DNA of 60,000 nucleotides from Hydractinia symbiolongicarpus (GCF_029227915.1 NC_079876.1:14324001-14384000), one strand, 5' to 3'; positions 1 to 11,510 are shown, counted from the stretch's first letter. Notes: generated by a model from the sequence alone, not told the origin. Numbers and translations: made by a program.

Positions 1-899
1 TCAAAAAGATTTTGTTACCGATTGGAGAAGATTTAAAAAAACAAGCGAAAGCATATCCACAGACTATCATATACTGTAAATTAAAGTATTGTGGCTATGG
101 GTACAAACTTTTTGAAAGTATAATCGGCCCTTTGCAAAATGTAGGAGGCGAATGTAAACCATCCAAAAGTTTGTTTGTGCAATTTCATGCACCCCAAACT
201 AAGCACATGAAGCATGAAATTATTTCAGAAATTTCAAAAATCGACAGTAACATCAGAGTCATTTTCGCAACTTCTGCCCTTGGTATGGGCGTGAATGCAC
301 CTAATATGAAACAAATTGTACATATTGGCCCTCCTCCAACATTGGAGGAATGCATGCAGGAAATAGGCAGAGCAGGTCGCAGAGGACAGGATGCTGTAGC
401 TGTGTTACATTACAACAACTCTGACATTAGTATTGATAGAATTACGAAGGGATTGATTGACAAACAGATGGCTGAATATTGCAAAAATGACAGTAGCTGC
501 TTGAGATCTTTGTTGTTGCAGCATTTCAAACATAAAGCACCACCACAACAAAAATGTAGTATTATATGTCATCCAGAAACCGACTATGGTAAACATGATC
601 ACGTCTTGGTCAGAGAAAAAGTACAACGTAAAATTAGTGAAGTTGATTTGCAAAAATTGTCACAAGAATTTAATAACTTGCTTGCCGATTTGGATGCAAA
701 TTTAACAGATGATCCGCCAAGAGAGTTTTTTGGTCTTAGTATGGATACTAAAAAAATTGCGGAGAAGTTTTCAATGATATTGGATAATGTCGCTGAAATT
801 GAAAATGAAGATAGCCTTTTGGGATTTGGTCTTTGGGACGAAGATGTATCGAAAAAAGCATATGAGCTGATACAAATTTACACTACAGAATTACCTTGA
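1..899 (+). CDS. RecQ-like DEAH-type DNA helicase, C-terminal part (5' end outside window)
   Basis: The frame is open from the window edge to a TGA at 897-899, so the gene is cut by the window and the apparent start is not real. The protein shows the second RecA-like domain of a superfamily 2 helicase: FATSALGMGVNAPN (motif V) followed by EIGRAGRRGQDA (motif VI with the arginine finger). After this comes a short Cys/His-containing tail (CLRSLLLQHF, then KCSIICHPETD) that resembles a reduced RecQ zinc-binding region. No HRDC domain follows. RecQ helicases unwind DNA 3' to 5' in repair and recombination in the nucleus. Short RecQ-like proteins of this type are often multi-copy in cnidarian genomes and can be carried by mobile elements; that part is recollection and inference. 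The 3' end overlaps a zinc-finger gene on the other strand by about 20 bp. Confidence 0.82.
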   Translation, partial: KKILLPIGEDLKKQAKAYPQTIIYCKLKYCGYGYKLFESIIGPLQNVGGECKPSKSLFVQFHAPQTKHMKHEIISEISKIDSNIRVIFATSALGMGVNAPNMKQIVHIGPPPTLEECMQEIGRAGRRGQDAVAVLHYNNSDISIDRITKGLIDKQMAEYCKNDSSCLRSLLLQHFKHKAPPQQKCSIICHPETDYGKHDHVLVREKVQRKISEVDLQKLSQEFNNLLADLDANLTDDPPREFFGLSMDTKKIAEKFSMILDNVAEIENEDSLLGFGLWDEDVSKKAYELIQIYTTELP

Positions 900-1367
900 G
901 TATGAAAACAGTATATGTAATTGTTACTTTTTCTTGCGATTACAATAAATCTTGAACACTTTCGGCATATAACATCGTATGTTGCGTCAGATACTATGAT
1001 TCCTGTGACAGTTTCAATTTTAGCTGGCAATCCATCTGCCACATTGCTTCCACCAAAAATATGTATGTATCTCCCACAGTTACTTTCTCCACAGAGTCTA
1101 CAGAATCTTTGCTGCCCATCCTCAGTATTACCATGAAAATATACTTTCTTTGGAGTAGTATTTTCTTTTCCTGGAAGTGACAAAAAAGTGCACATTTTAA
1201 AACTATATCCATGTAGCCTATCTATTACCAAAATAATACAAAAAAGATATTAGAGGGAATGCACATATGCTCATTACAATACATAAGGTAAACACGAAAT
1301 AGATAAACACAAAGAAGGTACCAAAAGACAGAAAAACGTTGATGTATTTTTACATACCTTTGTGCAT
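878..1367 (-). CDS. Small ZAD-like zinc-finger protein, two coding exons
   Basis: The main exon is 1221-878. Upstream an excellent small exon (1397-1358) has an acceptor ending in CAG and the donor GTATGT. It contains an ATG at 1367-1365, and joining it to the main exon (intron 1357-1222, 136 bp) gives 118 codons including the stop with the frame kept. A further donor GTAAGT at 1443-1438 suggests a 5' untranslated exon. The 117-residue product starts MHKDRLHGY and has a treble-clef-like pattern: FCRLCGESNCG, about 40 residues with a typical IVSDATYDV segment, then ICRKCSRF. C-x2-C plus C-x2-C about 40-45 residues apart resembles the ZAD or similar N-terminal zinc-binding domains of transcription factors. 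No C2H2 fingers follow, so it may be truncated or act as a dimerisation module. It is convergent with the helicase fragment and may belong to the same mobile unit. Confidence 0.5.
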
Positions 1368-1448
1368 GACATAGTATTGATACACTCGAAGGCATTACTG
1401 ATATATATACCACCAAAATTATAAGAGAAATGAATTGACTTACCATAG

Positions 1449-2228
1449 ATTACGTGAGACTTTCATTTTCCAAATGTATTCTTTAGGGTAAATTGCAGGG
1501 TAAATTGCAAATGAATTACAGAAGCCAACAATGTTTTTAACAAATTTAGTGACCAAAAACAACTGAAAATAAAAACAACAACAAAAAATTTCTATCACTT
1601 CTTATACACCATTTTCTTTCATCGTCGAAATGTGCTTGCATGGTTACGGCATAATTCTTAGAAATGCGTATAATTACGGTAATTATACCCAACCAATCAA
1701 GTGCAGAATTCCGGCCTACAATTCCAGTGTCTTTTCGTCTCGCCGTTCAGTAAAAAAAAAAAAGAGACAAAAGGCGCTGGGGACGAGTTTGCAGCATTCC
1801 AACACGTGGGACTATCAAAGAGATGGGATTATTCGTTTTTACTCTAGCGATTACGCCAAAAAAGGCGTAATCGCTAGAGATGAGAGAATATTAGAGATGC
1901 GGGAATAATGGAGTAAATAGAGAGATATATGATATATAAATACAAAATGTAGTTTATCAGAATGATAAAATAAAGACATGTTGTAATTTCAAGCACAATA
2001 GAAACATGTTATGTTCTAGGATTTCATGGAAATTTAGGAGGTAGCTTGAGTTATAGCCAATATCTAAGGCACTGCGAGGTACGAGGTCAATAAATTTCGC
2101 AGTTGTCTAAAAAAAATATTAATATAAATGTTAATTTAAGAATTCGTTATTCCTTTTGCTTCTGTTCCATATTTTACCAAGACTCTCTCCTTCTGTTACG
2201 AATTTCAGATTTTTTCAAAGATTTGAAT

Positions 2229-2229
<1 letters not shown>
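1449..2229. other. Noncoding stretch, no gene recognised
   Basis: Apart from the palindrome at 1842-1879 I see only AT-rich DNA. The open frame at 1630-1908 crosses that palindrome and has no recognisable domain, so I do not treat it as a gene. Confidence 0.6.
1842..1879. repeat. Perfect 16-bp inverted repeat with A6 loop
   Basis: Left arm ctctagcgattacgcc (1842-1857), six A, then its exact reverse complement (1864-1879). Such a perfect arm in AT-rich neutral DNA suggests a recent origin, for example a replication template switch or the end of a small foldback element. Confidence 0.85.

Positions 2230-2293
<64 letters not shown>
2230..2293. repeat. (GA)n microsatellite
   Basis: Uninterrupted GA dinucleotide run of about 32 units. 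The arginine/glutamate ORF crossing it is an artefact of the repeat. Confidence 0.97.
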
Positions 2294-2294
<1 letters not shown>

Positions 2295-2976
2295 ACTGTG
2301 CTGAGAGGCTAAGTGACAATAATTTTTATCAACTACAAAAACGAGTAGAAATAACACATTTTATTGAATTTTTGGAACAATTACTTTTTTAAGAATTAAG
2401 CAACAATGAAAACAAAGACAGAGAACTTTATCTTAAATTTGATTACAAGTCCTTAGAATAATGAGTCCCCACCAAAATCGAAGAAGAAGACAGTGCAAAA
2501 GTATGGTTGAGCAGTTACAAAAACACATGCTCACAAAAAGCAAAAACTTCTATCGTTTTTAATAAACAGCATGTTATTGAAAAAAGGCAAGAAAACCCGA
2601 AAAATTTATTTTGCTTGTCAATATTTATGCGAAAATTAGAATAGTCCCAAATATATTCTTCAGAAATTTTTCAAATACAAATTTTTGTGAATATGGATAA
2701 ACTTTGGTAAAAGTCGTGTATTTATTATTGCAAAAGGTTATCAATTTCAAGGATTTACGTCTGAATAATTTTTTTTTCAGTAAAACATTGGTAATCGATT
2801 AAACTGTTTAAAGAGGAACTTGATGTCACATTTTATTCAATTACCGATGCAACTAACTCTTCGGTTAAAAGAAATTTTATTAATGTCGGTGGTCCCAATG
2901 GCTTTAAAACCATAACAATGTCTGTAAAATCAAAAAAATACAATCTATTGCAAAAAAAATTAAAAAACTAAAATAG
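2294..2976. other. AT-rich noncoding stretch
   Basis: No domain, RNA gene or clear repeat was seen between the two microsatellites. Confidence 0.5.
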
Positions 2977-3119
2977 CAAAAACAAACAAACTAACAAACA
3001 AACAAACAAACAAACAAACAAACAAAGAAACAAACAAAGAAACAAACAAACAAACAAACAAACAAACAAACAAACAAACAAGCAAACAAAAAAACAAACA
3101 AACAAACAAACAAACAAAA
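2977..3119. repeat. (CAAA)n tetranucleotide repeat
   Basis: Roughly 35 units of CAAA with a few A/G/T interruptions. The FVCL-repeat ORF on the minus strand is an artefact of this array. Confidence 0.95.
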
Positions 3120-3875
3120 TAATATTGCGAAAGGGAGGAAGTAACTTTATTGTTGTTTTAGTTGCAAAAACAAGGTGATAAGGTATATTAGTGTTTATGA
3201 TTCGTAAACTAGCATTTGTCAAACAAAAAAAATGTCAGAAAATAGTGACAAAATTTTTTGAGGCAACAAAAAATGCTGTCATGTATCAGTTATGTATTAG
3301 AATACCCACTTAAAAACTGCAGTCTAGGTTAATTTTGAATGCTCCTTGTCGATTACATATAAACAGCAACAAACGTGACAAAAAGAATCGTAAATTAAAA
3401 ATTTCACAACCTAATTTTCTCTAGGTGACAAACATTTCGCTTGGCTAATAATGTTTTAAAAAATATTACCATTTATCGCACCGTTGCAGGAAGGTGTCTA
3501 AGAAAGGCAGCGTTGATATTCTATTTTTAAGAAAAAGGACTGGTTTTCATTAATCTTTCTTTTTCATCCAGATCCGTACAAAGTTGCTCTGATCTGATCA
3601 GTTGATTTCGTTACTCTAACAACCTCCACAACTAATAAATAGCTAAACATGATTTTACCCAATAAACTCGCTTGTTCATGACACGATAATATTATTCAAT
3701 AATTATTTTCGAGAAAGTATTTTATTTTTTGAACCCTAACTGATTTATTGCAATTAGCATGTGCATTTAGAGCATCTCCATAAGGCAGAAAGTGAAAGTA
3801 AAATTATATTATTCTATAGGTTTTATTTTTAGGGAGGAAATAGACAAAGCATCATGAGTAATTTGAGAGATTGTG
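3120..3875. other. AT-rich noncoding stretch
   Basis: No gene, RNA or repeat recognised. Confidence 0.5.
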
Positions 3876-4785
3876 ATGAACAATGTCAGATTTGCTGATG
3901 AAGCAGATGTAATGTCCTACATGGTAAAAGAAATGCTAAAAATGGATCATTCGAAGGTAAAAGTAAATTTCTTGTAAACAATTTTTGTGCCATAAAACTG
4001 TACTGCAACTTATAGGGTTAAACTATATATTGTACTGTTTACTATTTAACTTCAACGTTGTAGCATAGAAAAAAGATGGATGAACTAACTATTCGCTAGT
4101 GGACTAATCTTATTGCTTTCTTTCACTTAGATCCATATGTTAGAAGCAAGATGTCTCGCCATGAAAGGTTGCTGCCTCATAAAACGGAATAAACTTGTTT
4201 ATCAAATATGCTTGTTGTAGCATGTATCTTGAATATTTTCCTACTTTAGATCAATATGTTAGAAGCAAGATGTGGAACAAAAAATTATAGTCTTGCGTTA
4301 ACTGAAAACGGCATTGGAAAGTTAACCGTGTTAGATGCAAGTGCTGGAATGCTTGAAAAGGCAAAATCAAACTGTCCAAGTATAAAGACAGAGTAGTGAA
4401 GGGAGATCACATCAGCTGCCTGACATTCCGTTTGCTGACAGAACATTTGTTGCTTGTACCTTTATACAAGTATTGCATATTCTTGATGTTTCAAAGGTAG
4501 AAAAAATGTTTATAACTACATCAATGCAGAAAAAGCGATAGTAGTAGCCTACCGAGTGTTAAAGCCGGGTGGGGTTTTAGTAATTCATCATTTCTTTCGG
4601 CAAAATATCGATGCTTTTTTTTCTCCATCTCTAGCACCAAAAGCAAATGCCTATTTCAGACAGGTCTATATGGATAAAGAGAGTCTTCTTTATATGCTAA
4701 GGAAGAATTGGTTTGGGAACATTTCTTATGTTAGCCAACCAGGCTCGTGTTTGTATAAAAGTTGTTTAAAAACTAGAAAACCTTG
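3876..4785 (+). pseudogene. Class I SAM-dependent methyltransferase, decayed multi-exon gene
   Basis: Three blocks in order match a methyltransferase of the type 11 fold. Block 1 (3876-3956) begins at an ATG and ends DHSK at a GTAAAA donor. Block 2 (4250-4496), after a TTTAG acceptor, reads INMLEARCGTKNYSLAL, a damaged motif I (usually L-D/E-x-G-C-G-T-G), then KLTVLDASAGMLEKAK (motif II). It hits a TAG at 4394-4396, and the next recognisable segment LPDIPFADRTFVACTF (motif III/IV region) is in another frame. Block 3 (about 4530-4785) reads EKAIVVAYRVLKPGGVLVIH, the hallmark post-motif loop, then runs to a TGA. At least one stop and two frame changes separate the blocks, and the glycines of the SAM-binding loop are partly lost. 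The start of block 2 is also partly duplicated at about 4129-4160. The gene is very likely dead. Confidence 0.72.
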
Positions 4786-4984
4786 AATCCAAACTGGTGA
4801 AAATGTGATTGTCTTTGGCAAATACTGGAGGAAAGTGGAGAACTAGACTTTACTGAAGCTGTTGCAGAAACATAAAGATGGAGCGACGTTAGCTCATTTT
4901 GCGCACGATTTTTATCAATTAAATAAGAAATTTGATGAACATTCTATGTTATTTGCTCAGAAGTTGTGACTAATTTTTGTAAAG

Positions 4985-5171
4985 AAATTGCACCAAGCTT
5001 GCATAAATATCTAAGTAGGTTGTCGAGTTTAGCGATTGCTGTGCTTGCGCAAATTTCGTTGGTTAAATGGAAGTTTGGAATGCATTAGGATCTTCTTGGC
5101 AGGACCCTCATTGCAATAACAGCACCAATAAGAACTGAAAAGGCTATCCTGTGTAAATAATATTAATATTA
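4985..5171 (+). mobile_element. SINE, 3'-truncated-head copy (body and tail only)
   Basis: This stretch matches, with scattered changes, the 3' half of the tRNA-derived SINE at 13.4-13.7 kb (opposite strand). Shared words include GCAGGACCCTCrTTG, AGGCTATCCTG and the end GTAAATAAT. The tRNA-like head is missing, as expected for a 5'-truncated retroposed copy. Confidence 0.72.
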
Positions 5172-5929
5172 AAGCAACAAGTAAATTTCACATTTTCCAA
5201 AGTCTTTATGGATTCAATGGCGCGGGTAGTTTTTAACATGAAATTTAAAACATTTTCCAGTCCAATCTTTTGCATTATAGTGCACAACCCATAATCGGTT
5301 GACTGTAAGTGTTCTTAAAGTGTTGTTCTTACTACAGTCAATAGGCAAAAATCGTGTTCAATTAGGAAAGATTGTTGGCGAAAAACCATGGATATCCTAA
5401 GTGTTTTATCAAAATATTTCGATCACCTCAAGGTATAAAAAAAATATGTAATCAAATCTGCTTTTGCAATTAAAATATAAAAAGAAATCGATACTCATTC
5501 TTTCTGTAATTTAATGAAAAGTTCCTTTTCAATGGTAAAGTTAAAAAATAGGAAAAAGTCCACGCTTTTATATTTACTAGCTTTTAGGCTGTAAAAAAAT
5601 TCCACTGAGGATTGCCCGTTGAGCACATTCTCGCATTGCTATTTTGTTTACTTTTCCTGCCTGTTTACATGAAGTAACGCAATTTACTTAGATGGGGGTT
5701 ATTACTATAATTATAGGTGCGATTATAATGCCTGTTTCGATTACAAAATCCCCTTTTTTTTAATTGGGTTACAGACAGATAGCGATTAATACCACACAAA
5801 ATGGTAATGTGAAAATTTCGCAAGCGTTGGGAACAAAGAAATAATTGATTTTAAAAATAAATAGAATATGTTCTTCTACCCACTGGGAGATTTCCTTTAT
5901 TACTTTTTCGATAGCATGTTTGATTGTAA
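5172..5929. other. Noncoding stretch
   Basis: No gene or named repeat recognised between the SINE tail and the start of the segmental duplication. Confidence 0.5.
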
Positions 5930-7094
5930 TTGATCTAGCAGTGACTGTTTAGTTTTTAGCGGACTTTCAGTTTTGTTCCTTTTGCTTTTTTTTCAAACTC
6001 AAAACATAAGATCAAGCTGTTTCATAAAAAAACATAAAACGGTTTTTTAGGCACTTGTTTGCATTTTCCACTGTGAATTATGTAAAAACCGGAACAACTT
6101 TTATTTGACTGCCAGAACATTTAAACATTCTTCATAGAAATAATTTAATACAGAAAATGGCATATTATAAAACGACTGCTATAAGTTACTTACTTTAAAT
6201 ACAGTGGAACATTTCTAAAGCATACATGTAAAGCATACATTTTGAGTGACAAAGGTTTCTGTCGACGTCACAGAAGCCTCTGTTTTGGAGAGATCTGTTT
6301 CAAATTCTCCTAACATTTGTAGTGAAAAATTTAATTAAGGAAGTAAGGAAGTAAGTAGGGAGTAAGTAATTAAGGAAGAAGTAACAGGGTGGGATAGCGT
6401 TTTAATTAATCGAATCGTCAGTCAAGCGAAAGTCATGAGTTAAATAAATAAAAAAAAACTACTTTTCTAAAAAAACATATAGTTATTGTAAAAAATTCTT
6501 GAAAATAAATAAATAAATGAATTTAGAAACATTATTTAATGTCTACTTTATGGAGGTCCATTTCAGCCATGAAATTCACGAATTTCACGCAGGACCGCAG
6601 GAGCTGTTGGTGCTTCCTAAAAATTTTCTCGAAATATTGCACTGTTTTTTTTTCCAGCGCAATGCAACCAAGGGGTCGAAGCCTATTAACCTCAAGATTA
6701 TAAACCAAAGTGTGATTTTGAATGTTTGATTTTAATATTGTTTTGCTATTGCTGTGCTACTTTACGTTGATACTACTTTTTACCTACTTTTTCCTACTTT
6801 TTCCTACTCTTCACTCTAGTTTTCGCCTTAACGTCGTTTTTGCTTCCAAGACAGTTCCGTTAATTATGAAGAAATCATACTGAAATTTATATTCAAAACA
6901 AATATGGCAGTTTGTAAAACAATATTTGCTAGACCTTGCTGCCGTTTAGTTCATTCCGTAATGATATTTTTAAGAACTTATTTGGTTTATAATAAATTAA
7001 TTGCAAAAAGATAAGATATAAGACATGTAAACATATTAATAACACGTTAATCATTTTCAAACTGACAGTTTTGTTTTGGTCCTGCTGCACAAAC

Positions 7095-7233
7095 CTGTTC
7101 ATAAAAAATATAAGATCTTGAACAGTCTCGCTTGGGTGACATATAAAATGATGAAGTTAAATATCTTTTGCCATCAACTTTAAAAGCATAAACTTTTGAC
7201 GGGTCAAAACATTTGCGAAATTTTCTGATCATA
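7095..7233 (-). CDS. Candidate internal exon, unknown product
   Basis: On the minus strand an acceptor-like TTTGCAAAAG precedes an open stretch that begins MIRKFRKCFDPSKVY and ends SRSYIFYEQ at a possible donor (CAG then GTTTGT). The reading frame remains open past this donor to a stop at 7047. Cysteines and a tyrosine-rich composition look more like protein than noise in such AT-rich DNA. I recognise no family and see no companion exons, and the corresponding part of copy II lacks it, so this is a weak call. Confidence 0.22.
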
Positions 7234-8284
7234 CTTTTGCAAATAAAATAAACACGCGTCTAATGCAAGACACAAGTATACGCGAATGAAGATAAATGAA
7301 AAAAAATCTGATGTAAACTTTTACAAATCGTAAAAAATAACATACGATATATTTTTAATAATTTTTATTCGTTAGTGAGAATCGTTAAAAAACATTTACA
7401 AAAATAGTGCTTGACATAAAAATAATACCTAGCTTTAAAATGTTGTTTTTGTTTTGGTTCTAAAGAAACTTTTCATTTTCATTTCATTTTTTCGGCTTCC
7501 TGTAGACTACAGATTGTTCTTATTGAAAATTGTAGTTGAGATATTAAAATAAAAAAGAGGCCTTAAACTTGCAAAGCACAAGTAAAAAAAAATTACCATT
7601 TTTGCTGATTGAAAGTAATATAAGACAATACGCTCAATATAAATTTTGCGCGAAAAAAAATTAAAATTGACGAAACTTGCAAACTTTTATTCTCTGGAAA
7701 TTCTAAAAAGTGAAAATTTATTCTTCTGAATTAATAGAAACATTCACCATTTAAACATTGAAAGCAAAAGTCACAAAAAAGTAATTACCATATACAAGAA
7801 TTTTTGCTACAGTGAGTGAACATAAAGATGTAAATATGCTCAAAATGAGATTAACTGTTATATATTTTTAAGTGGACTGTAGAAGCAAAACTCATATCAA
7901 TTTCCTTTAGAAATTTCCCAAAATATACAGGTTATGTAAAAAGTCACAAAAGTGATATGTTTTCCATTGAAACTTTCTCATAAATGTTTCAAAAAAAACC
8001 TCATTAAAATTTCATTAACTGTTCATTTTCGCGAAATGCAGAATTAAAAAATTTTCCCTGGAATCGATTGTTTATTTTCAATCCGAGAAAGTCCCTAGAA
8101 TAAGGTTTCGCAAAGTACTAATGGGTAAGATGAAAATGATAACGTAAGACTGTATTTGCTATTCAACACAAATAAAAGCCCTTGTAATTTCCATAAATTC
8201 CGATATTAACCTAAAAGGAAGAACTATTTTTTTCCATTTTTCGGTAATTCACAAACTGACATCCGGTTAATATATATATCTAAA

Positions 8285-8292
8285 TATATAAG
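8285..8292 (+). promoter_or_regulatory. TATA box of gene A
   Basis: TATATAAG followed by GAGGACAGG lies 83-90 bp before the ATG at 8375. The same TATATAAG plus downstream words is kept in A2 (16172-16179), and the B genes have TATATAAA at a matching distance, which supports it as the core promoter. Confidence 0.65.
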
Positions 8293-8374
8293 GAGGACAG
8301 GAAGTTGCAAGTTCATTAGCAAAACAAAACATAAAATAATTACTGAATAGTTAAAGAAATACAAATAAGAAGAA

Positions 8375-10392
8375 ATGAATATTGCAAACTTTTTCTTGAT
8401 TGGTATGTCATCAATTCTCAATTAGACTTGCAAAAATTTTAATTTTGTGTTTTGAGTTTACAATATAAGACTTTCTTATGCCGCAGAAAGGACGGATACT
8501 TCAGTGTATAAAGAAGAAGATATAATTAATAGAAATAAAGATAAACAAATATTAAAAATTTAATAAAGCTGAAAATATTTAATATATAATTTTAATTTCT
8601 ATTTTAGTGATTGCATTGACCCTTGGTTTGTCAAAGGGAGGACTGTATTTAAAGGATTTCAAATCCGAAGGATGCCACGTATGTAAATTTCATCCATTTA
8701 TCAAAGAGAAGATCAACATTAACCTTTTTAATGCAAGTAGAACAATGCTGAAATATGTAAGTACTTTGTTGGTCGTTTGCAGATATTGTATTCAATGTTT
8801 CTGAAAAAGTATTTATAGAAAAGAAAATTAAACACTATAATGAATTTTAATTTCTTTTATGGTTATTAAATGAGTTCTTATGATGTACTTGATGTAAGCG
8901 TTAAAACATCTTGCCATAATACATAAATAATGGCACCTAAACTGAAATGCATCTTTTGGAAGTTTTTCCTTTGATTAATAACTATGTCTATATATTCCAA
9001 TGATGTAAATTGGAAACTTTATTGAATTTTCTTCTGTAATTTAAAGCAAGTAGTCGATTAATTTTAGAAGGAATGATTCAATTGCATCATATAAAAAGAT
9101 GCATATAAAAAAATAAATGAATGATAGAAACATTGAAACTGAACTTAGCAACTATCAATGTAGAAATTATAACGAAATATGGTCAGTAGTAAAGGGTAAC
9201 TGCAAAAGCAAACTTGAAGTAAATTGATGGAACGCAGGCAAGATTAAGCTTAGTTCCCAAAAAAGTTTGTGATTCTTATGCAACAGTTTCTGTGGAAATG
9301 TTACAGAGGCAACATTCTGCCTAATTTGTTGTTTTACATCTCTTGTTATGTTTTTGTTGAACACGTATTTTTCATGAACATGCCTCCAATAAATAAAGTC
9401 AAAACACTGACAGTTGTATACTGATGTGCAACAAAAAATAGGCCAGGTTTTAGATAAACTCCTAATGTATAAATCCATCCTCCTTCTTCTTAGAAAAACG
9501 CGGTAAAGAATTCAAGAGATTGTCAACATACAAGTTGCTATACATTCAATCAGACAACGGTTAGCAAGGATGAAGATGTAAGTGTCATCGAAGAAGTAGA
9601 TAAAAAAGAAAAAATAACAACCTTATTCCATAATGGCTTCAAGCACTTCGTTATTAAACCAACATTCATGCATACGATAATTTCTCATTTATTAAGTTAT
9701 ATAAGTTTATATGAAATTATATATATTTTTAAATCTAACCTTTAGAACTATCAAAGATTGACCACATTAGTACGTAATTTAAATTACCTATCAGAAACAC
9801 AACCAAAGCTTGAAGGGTTGCGAATTCTGAGCAAACAATTAGCCAATAAAATCGAAGTAAGTATGCATTAATTTCTTAGAATTTCGAAGATAAATTATTT
9901 GTAGAATTCCTGGAATTGCTAACTTCATGCTAAAGTGTGTTAATCGCATTGTAAATTATGCAAAAATCATATTAGGTAAAATCAAGGACGAACGTACTAA
10001 ATTCGAATCGAAATTAATCGACACATGTATTGCATAGATTACTTAAGGGTATTTGCATATTGAGTTAAGACTGATTTTTATTTCATTTTCCGCATCAGAA
10101 AGTAAAAAATTACTTTTCTCTCTCAGAATCTCAAAGGTCCTTCTTCTATATAATTATGTTTTCTATACCAATTTATTTTTACTTCATTTAGTATGCCTAT
10201 ATATGCTCATATGGTCAAATGCCAACAAAAGACGAACTTGAAAACTCGAGCAATGATTCCATGACAGTGCTTTCGAATAAATGTTGCAACGATGATAACA
10301 TTCGATTACTGTCCTTTTTCCGACATGTGGCTGTAGTTCTGAGAAATGCTTATACACTTTATCAGGGAGATTACGTTAACGAAGGATGCTAG
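8375..10392 (+). CDS. Gene A: secreted eight-cysteine protein, cytokine/hormone-like gene layout, five exons
   Basis: Exons: 8375-8402, 8608-8756, 9494-9577, 9746-9856, 10192-10392 (28, 149, 84, 111 and 201 nt), all with GT/AG introns, four of five donors GTAAGT or GTATGT-like. Phases are 1, 0, 0, 0. The product has 190 residues. Residues 1-18 (MNIANFFLIVIALTLGLS) form a signal peptide that is created only after splicing. Cysteines are at 32, 35, 69, 74, 129, 155, 156 and 190; N-glycosylation sequons are at 51, 78, 142 and 145. Exon 4 encodes an amphipathic helix starting NYQRLTTLVRNLNYL, and exon 5 ends with a strong helix around NIRLLSFFRHVAVVL. A TATA box precedes it and AATAAA follows at 10559. 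The model is confirmed by the paralogues B1 and B3, which share exon number, phases and the cysteine plan. No named family is recognised. Secreted signalling protein is an inference; a secreted effector or venom-type protein is an alternative. Confidence 0.85.
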
Positions 10393-10558
10393 AATCTACA
10401 CATTTTTTACTTGATTTTGTTGCGATTTACTTTAAAGTTTAGAATCACGCGCTTTAGTTCTTTTTGTTTTTTTTGTTTTGTTTATTTATATAATTTGTTT
10501 CCTTGCAAAAATTGATAAAATTTGTTAAATTTTGTTTTTTACATAAATAGCAATTTGA

Positions 10559-10564
10559 AATAAA
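10559..10564 (+). terminator. Polyadenylation signal of gene A
   Basis: AATAAA 167 bp after the gene A stop codon is the first good signal downstream. B1, B2 and B3 also have AATAAA within about 120 bp of their stop codons. Confidence 0.45.
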
Positions 10565-10700
10565 AATAATTTTATGCAGTATTTTTTAAAATTTTTAAGT
10601 AGGAATCTTTAACCGTATATATATTTATTCTGTTTGTTTTGTTTGTTAATTTTGTTGTACTAAAAAATATATATATTTATTAGAATATTTAAAATGAATG

Positions 10701-11032
10701 AAAATATATATTCAAGTCAAGTAAATCTTTTATTTGGCTAAAATCAATCTTTAATTTCAAACCATTTAAAATCTTCAGACGAATTGTTTTAAAATTTGAG
10801 AAGTTCCATTTGGTCGACAGCGCATCTAATATTTAAGTATAAAAGGTGCAAATTACAACACTTTAAATGACCACAAAACTTAAAAAAGTCACTTCTTAAA
10901 TTCGGTCAACTTATTACAAAACAATGCGTGATGAACAGGACTGCAAATTTTCTCCAAAGAAACGGCCCAATCAAGAACTTTTTTTTCAGTGTTCCATAAA
11001 CTGAGATGTTAAAAAAAATTGGAACATTTTTT
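10701..11032. other. AT-rich spacer between duplication copies
   Basis: No gene recognised. The first bases still resemble the sequence after A2. Confidence 0.4.
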
Positions 11033-11510
11033 ATAGTTTCCAGTGGTATCGCAGTTCTTAGACATAATATTTATAAATTTAAGAAAGTGCTGAAATCGAC
11101 GAAAGAATCTCGTATTGCATATACTGGTTGTTACCAGGTCAATCCTATTAACCCTATGGAAAAAGGAAAAGATAATTAGAAATATAACTTCTTTTCTGAA
11201 AAAAATAAACTTGGTTATTGAACATACCGCCATAATGAGTTTGCAGTGGTATCGCAATTTTCGGACGGCTTTACCTTATTATAAATTTAAAAAGTGCTGA
11301 AATCGACACAAGAATCTCGTAATCTTTTGTATTTCATATACAATTATTTATTGCATGTGTTTTGTTTACCAGGTGGTGACCACCAAGTCGTTGTTACCAG
11401 GTCATTGTTATTAACCCAATGGAAAAAGGCAAAAAAAATGGTAAATATAGCTTCCTGTTTAGATAAATAAACTTGGTTTTCGGGCAAACCGTCATAATGA
11501 ATCTTAAATT
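11033..11510. repeat. Direct tandem duplication, two units of about 210-265 bp
   Basis: Both units contain the ordered words CAGTGGTATCGCA, AAGTGCTGAAATCGAC, GTTACCAGGTCA, TATGGAAAAAGG-like and AATAAACTTGGTT. Unit 2 carries extra DNA around 11330-11390. Short ORFs on both strands are by-products of the repeat. Confidence 0.7.

Larger units (their letters stand above)
5930..10700. repeat. Segmental duplication, copy I (carries gene A)
   Basis: Collinear similarity to copy II (about 11.87-18.0 kb) runs through many landmarks: the stretch near 6.05 kb matches 11.88 kb, the ORF-like stretch at 6.52-6.73 kb matches 12.2-12.38 kb, a short run of ACTTTTTCCT units at 6.77 kb matches the expanded array at 12.45 kb, 7.26 kb matches 15.3 kb, and gene A matches A2. 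The edges are approximate because divergence is substantial. Confidence 0.75.

Noticed and set aside
3001-3110. CRISPR-like regular repeats
   Set aside because: Simple tetranucleotide array without spacers, in a eukaryotic window.
2968-3222. FVCL-repeat protein on the minus strand
   Set aside because: Artefact of the CAAA microsatellite.
6517-6729. 70-codon ORF in copy I of the duplication
   Set aside because: The matching place in copy II (12.2-12.38 kb) has a different frame and several indels, as expected for noncoding DNA.
9167-9478. 103-codon minus-strand ORF in intron 2 of gene A
   Set aside because: No domain, and the matching place in copy II is not open; it lies inside an intron of a better supported gene.
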